Assembly (NCBI GenBank): GCA_017354595.1
Contig: JAFMQQ010000224.1
Location: forward strand, 1-5,892
DNA length: 5,892 bases
Direction of reading: 5' to 3'
DNA from: Micromonosporaceae bacterium
GTDB lineage: Bacteria > Actinomycetota > Actinomycetes > Mycobacteriales > Micromonosporaceae
The notes below the pieces were generated by a model. It ran no database searches, was not told the DNA's origin, and saw nothing but the letters and a program-made list of their open reading frames with translations. Each line of letters opens with the position of its first letter. The first letter of the stretch is position 1. Both the position numbers and the translations under genes were made by a program. Positions 5,621 through 5,892 of this stretch are shown here, piece by piece.

Positions 5621-5792
5621 GCCGCCGAATCGCAGCGGCCATCGCATCCAGCGGTGACCAAGCGAACCGGGGACCCACCGTGTCTGGGGTGAATCCGCGC
5701 AAGCGGTAGGGCGCTTTCTTCCCGCCCGAACCCGTCAGCTAACTCGGTAGGCGGCGAAGGCCCAATGGATCGGGCCTTCACGGAAGAAGGAG
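5620..5792 (+). promoter_or_regulatory. c-di-AMP riboswitch (ydaO/yuaA type) with expression platform
   Basis: The conserved ydaO blocks occur in order: GCCGAATC (5624-5631), a CCGGGGACCCACC block (5667-5679), GGGGTGAATCCGC (5686-5698), GGTAGGG (5705-5711), and CCCGAACCCGTCAGCTAAC (5725-5743) followed by TAGGCGGC. The closing stem P1 is CGCCGCC (5620-5626) with GGCGGCG (5750-5756). A hairpin GGGCG/CGCCC (5709-5713, 5723-5727) carries a 9-nt pyrimidine loop. Downstream lie an 8-bp hairpin (5756-5763 with 5772-5779) and the ribosome site GAAGAAGGAG (5783-5792). ydaO RNAs bind cyclic di-AMP and generally switch genes off; in actinobacteria they commonly precede secreted peptidoglycan hydrolases (NlpC/P60, Rpf). 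The class assignment is strong; the mechanism (translational, from loop-ribosome-site pairing) is inference. Confidence 0.93.
5756..5779 (+). other. Hairpin between riboswitch aptamer and ribosome binding site
   Basis: GAAGGCCC (5756-5763) pairs perfectly with GGGCCTTC (5772-5779) around an 8-nt loop that contains the in-frame ATG 5765. No T-tract follows, so it is a weak intrinsic terminator. It more likely belongs to the expression platform, placing the ribosome site 3 nt beyond its base. Confidence 0.65.
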
Positions 5793-5800
5793 TCGCCGTC

Positions 5801-5892
5801 TTGCGCTTTGCGCGAAGGCTGGTGTTCAGCGTGCTCGCGTCGGCTGTCGCCGTCGCCATCGTGGCCCCGACCACGGTCGCCAGCGCCGCCCC
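5801..5892 (+). CDS. Exported protein under riboswitch control, probable cell-wall hydrolase (partial)
   Basis: Only 30 complete codons are inside the window. TTG at 5801 follows GAAGAAGGAG (5783-5792) at 8 nt. The encoded N-terminus is a textbook Sec signal peptide: basic MRFARR, a hydrophobic core (7-21), then PTTVASA-A, with probable cleavage after VASA (near residue 28). The mature domain is not visible. By established knowledge, genes behind actinobacterial ydaO riboswitches often encode NlpC/P60 endopeptidases or resuscitation-promoting factors acting on peptidoglycan; that identity is inference here. An in-frame ATG at 5765 would add 12 residues (MDRAFTEEGVAV), but it puts acidic residues before the signal peptide and lies in a hairpin loop, so TTG is preferred. 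Confidence 0.8.
   Translation, partial: MRFARRLVFSVLASAVAVAIVAPTTVASAA

Noticed and set aside
4559..5647. 362-residue minus-strand frame opposite the ATPase C-terminal half
   Set aside because: It is extremely Arg/Pro/Ala-rich with no domain and no plausible start signals; a shadow frame.

Overview
The window looks like chromosomal DNA from a high-GC actinobacterium, most likely a member of the Micromonosporaceae (Micromonospora-like). The grounds are very high GC with strong third-position G/C bias, abundant GGTACC/GGTAC words in codons, GTG and TTG starts, and an actinobacterial-type c-di-AMP riboswitch ahead of a secreted protein. The family-level placement is inference. No insertion sequence, phage gene, tRNA, rRNA or CRISPR array is visible, and the genes share one codon style.

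Layout from left to right. (1) 1-395, minus: the N-terminal 131 residues of a small Cys-rich lipoprotein that runs off the left edge. (2) 396-491: a short gap with an 18-bp GC-rich hairpin terminator and a perfect 17-bp tandem duplication that also copies the stop codon of the next gene. (3) 492-3488, minus: a 998-residue secreted protein with a signal peptide, an EXORDIUM/PHI-1-like N-terminal domain carrying an HEHFE motif, five Ig-like ASH ('choice-of-anchor D') repeats and a C-terminal beta-rich domain. (4) 3489-3852: a 364-bp non-coding stretch with a 38-bp imperfect dyad near the start of the secreted gene and a hairpin after the next gene. (5) 3853-4107, minus: an 84-residue stand-alone Smr-domain protein. 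(6) 4108-4227: a 120-bp divergent promoter region with a perfect 15-bp dyad. (7) 4228-5556, plus: a 442-residue MalK/UgpC-type ABC ATPase with an enlarged regulatory domain and no visible permease partner. (8) 5557-5800: a two-tier hairpin, then a clear ydaO-type (c-di-AMP) riboswitch. (9) 5801-5892, plus: the start of a TTG-initiated exported protein, cut by the right edge.

The genes do not form one operon. The left half makes extracytoplasmic proteins (lipoprotein and large secreted repeat protein). The middle holds a divergent pair of cytoplasmic proteins (Smr and ABC ATPase). The right edge is a separately controlled exported protein, by analogy a peptidoglycan hydrolase, under c-di-AMP control. 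The most striking observation is in the riboswitch. The whole 9-nt loop of one aptamer hairpin (5714-5722) is complementary to the ribosome binding site of the downstream gene (5782-5790), which suggests a direct translational switch.
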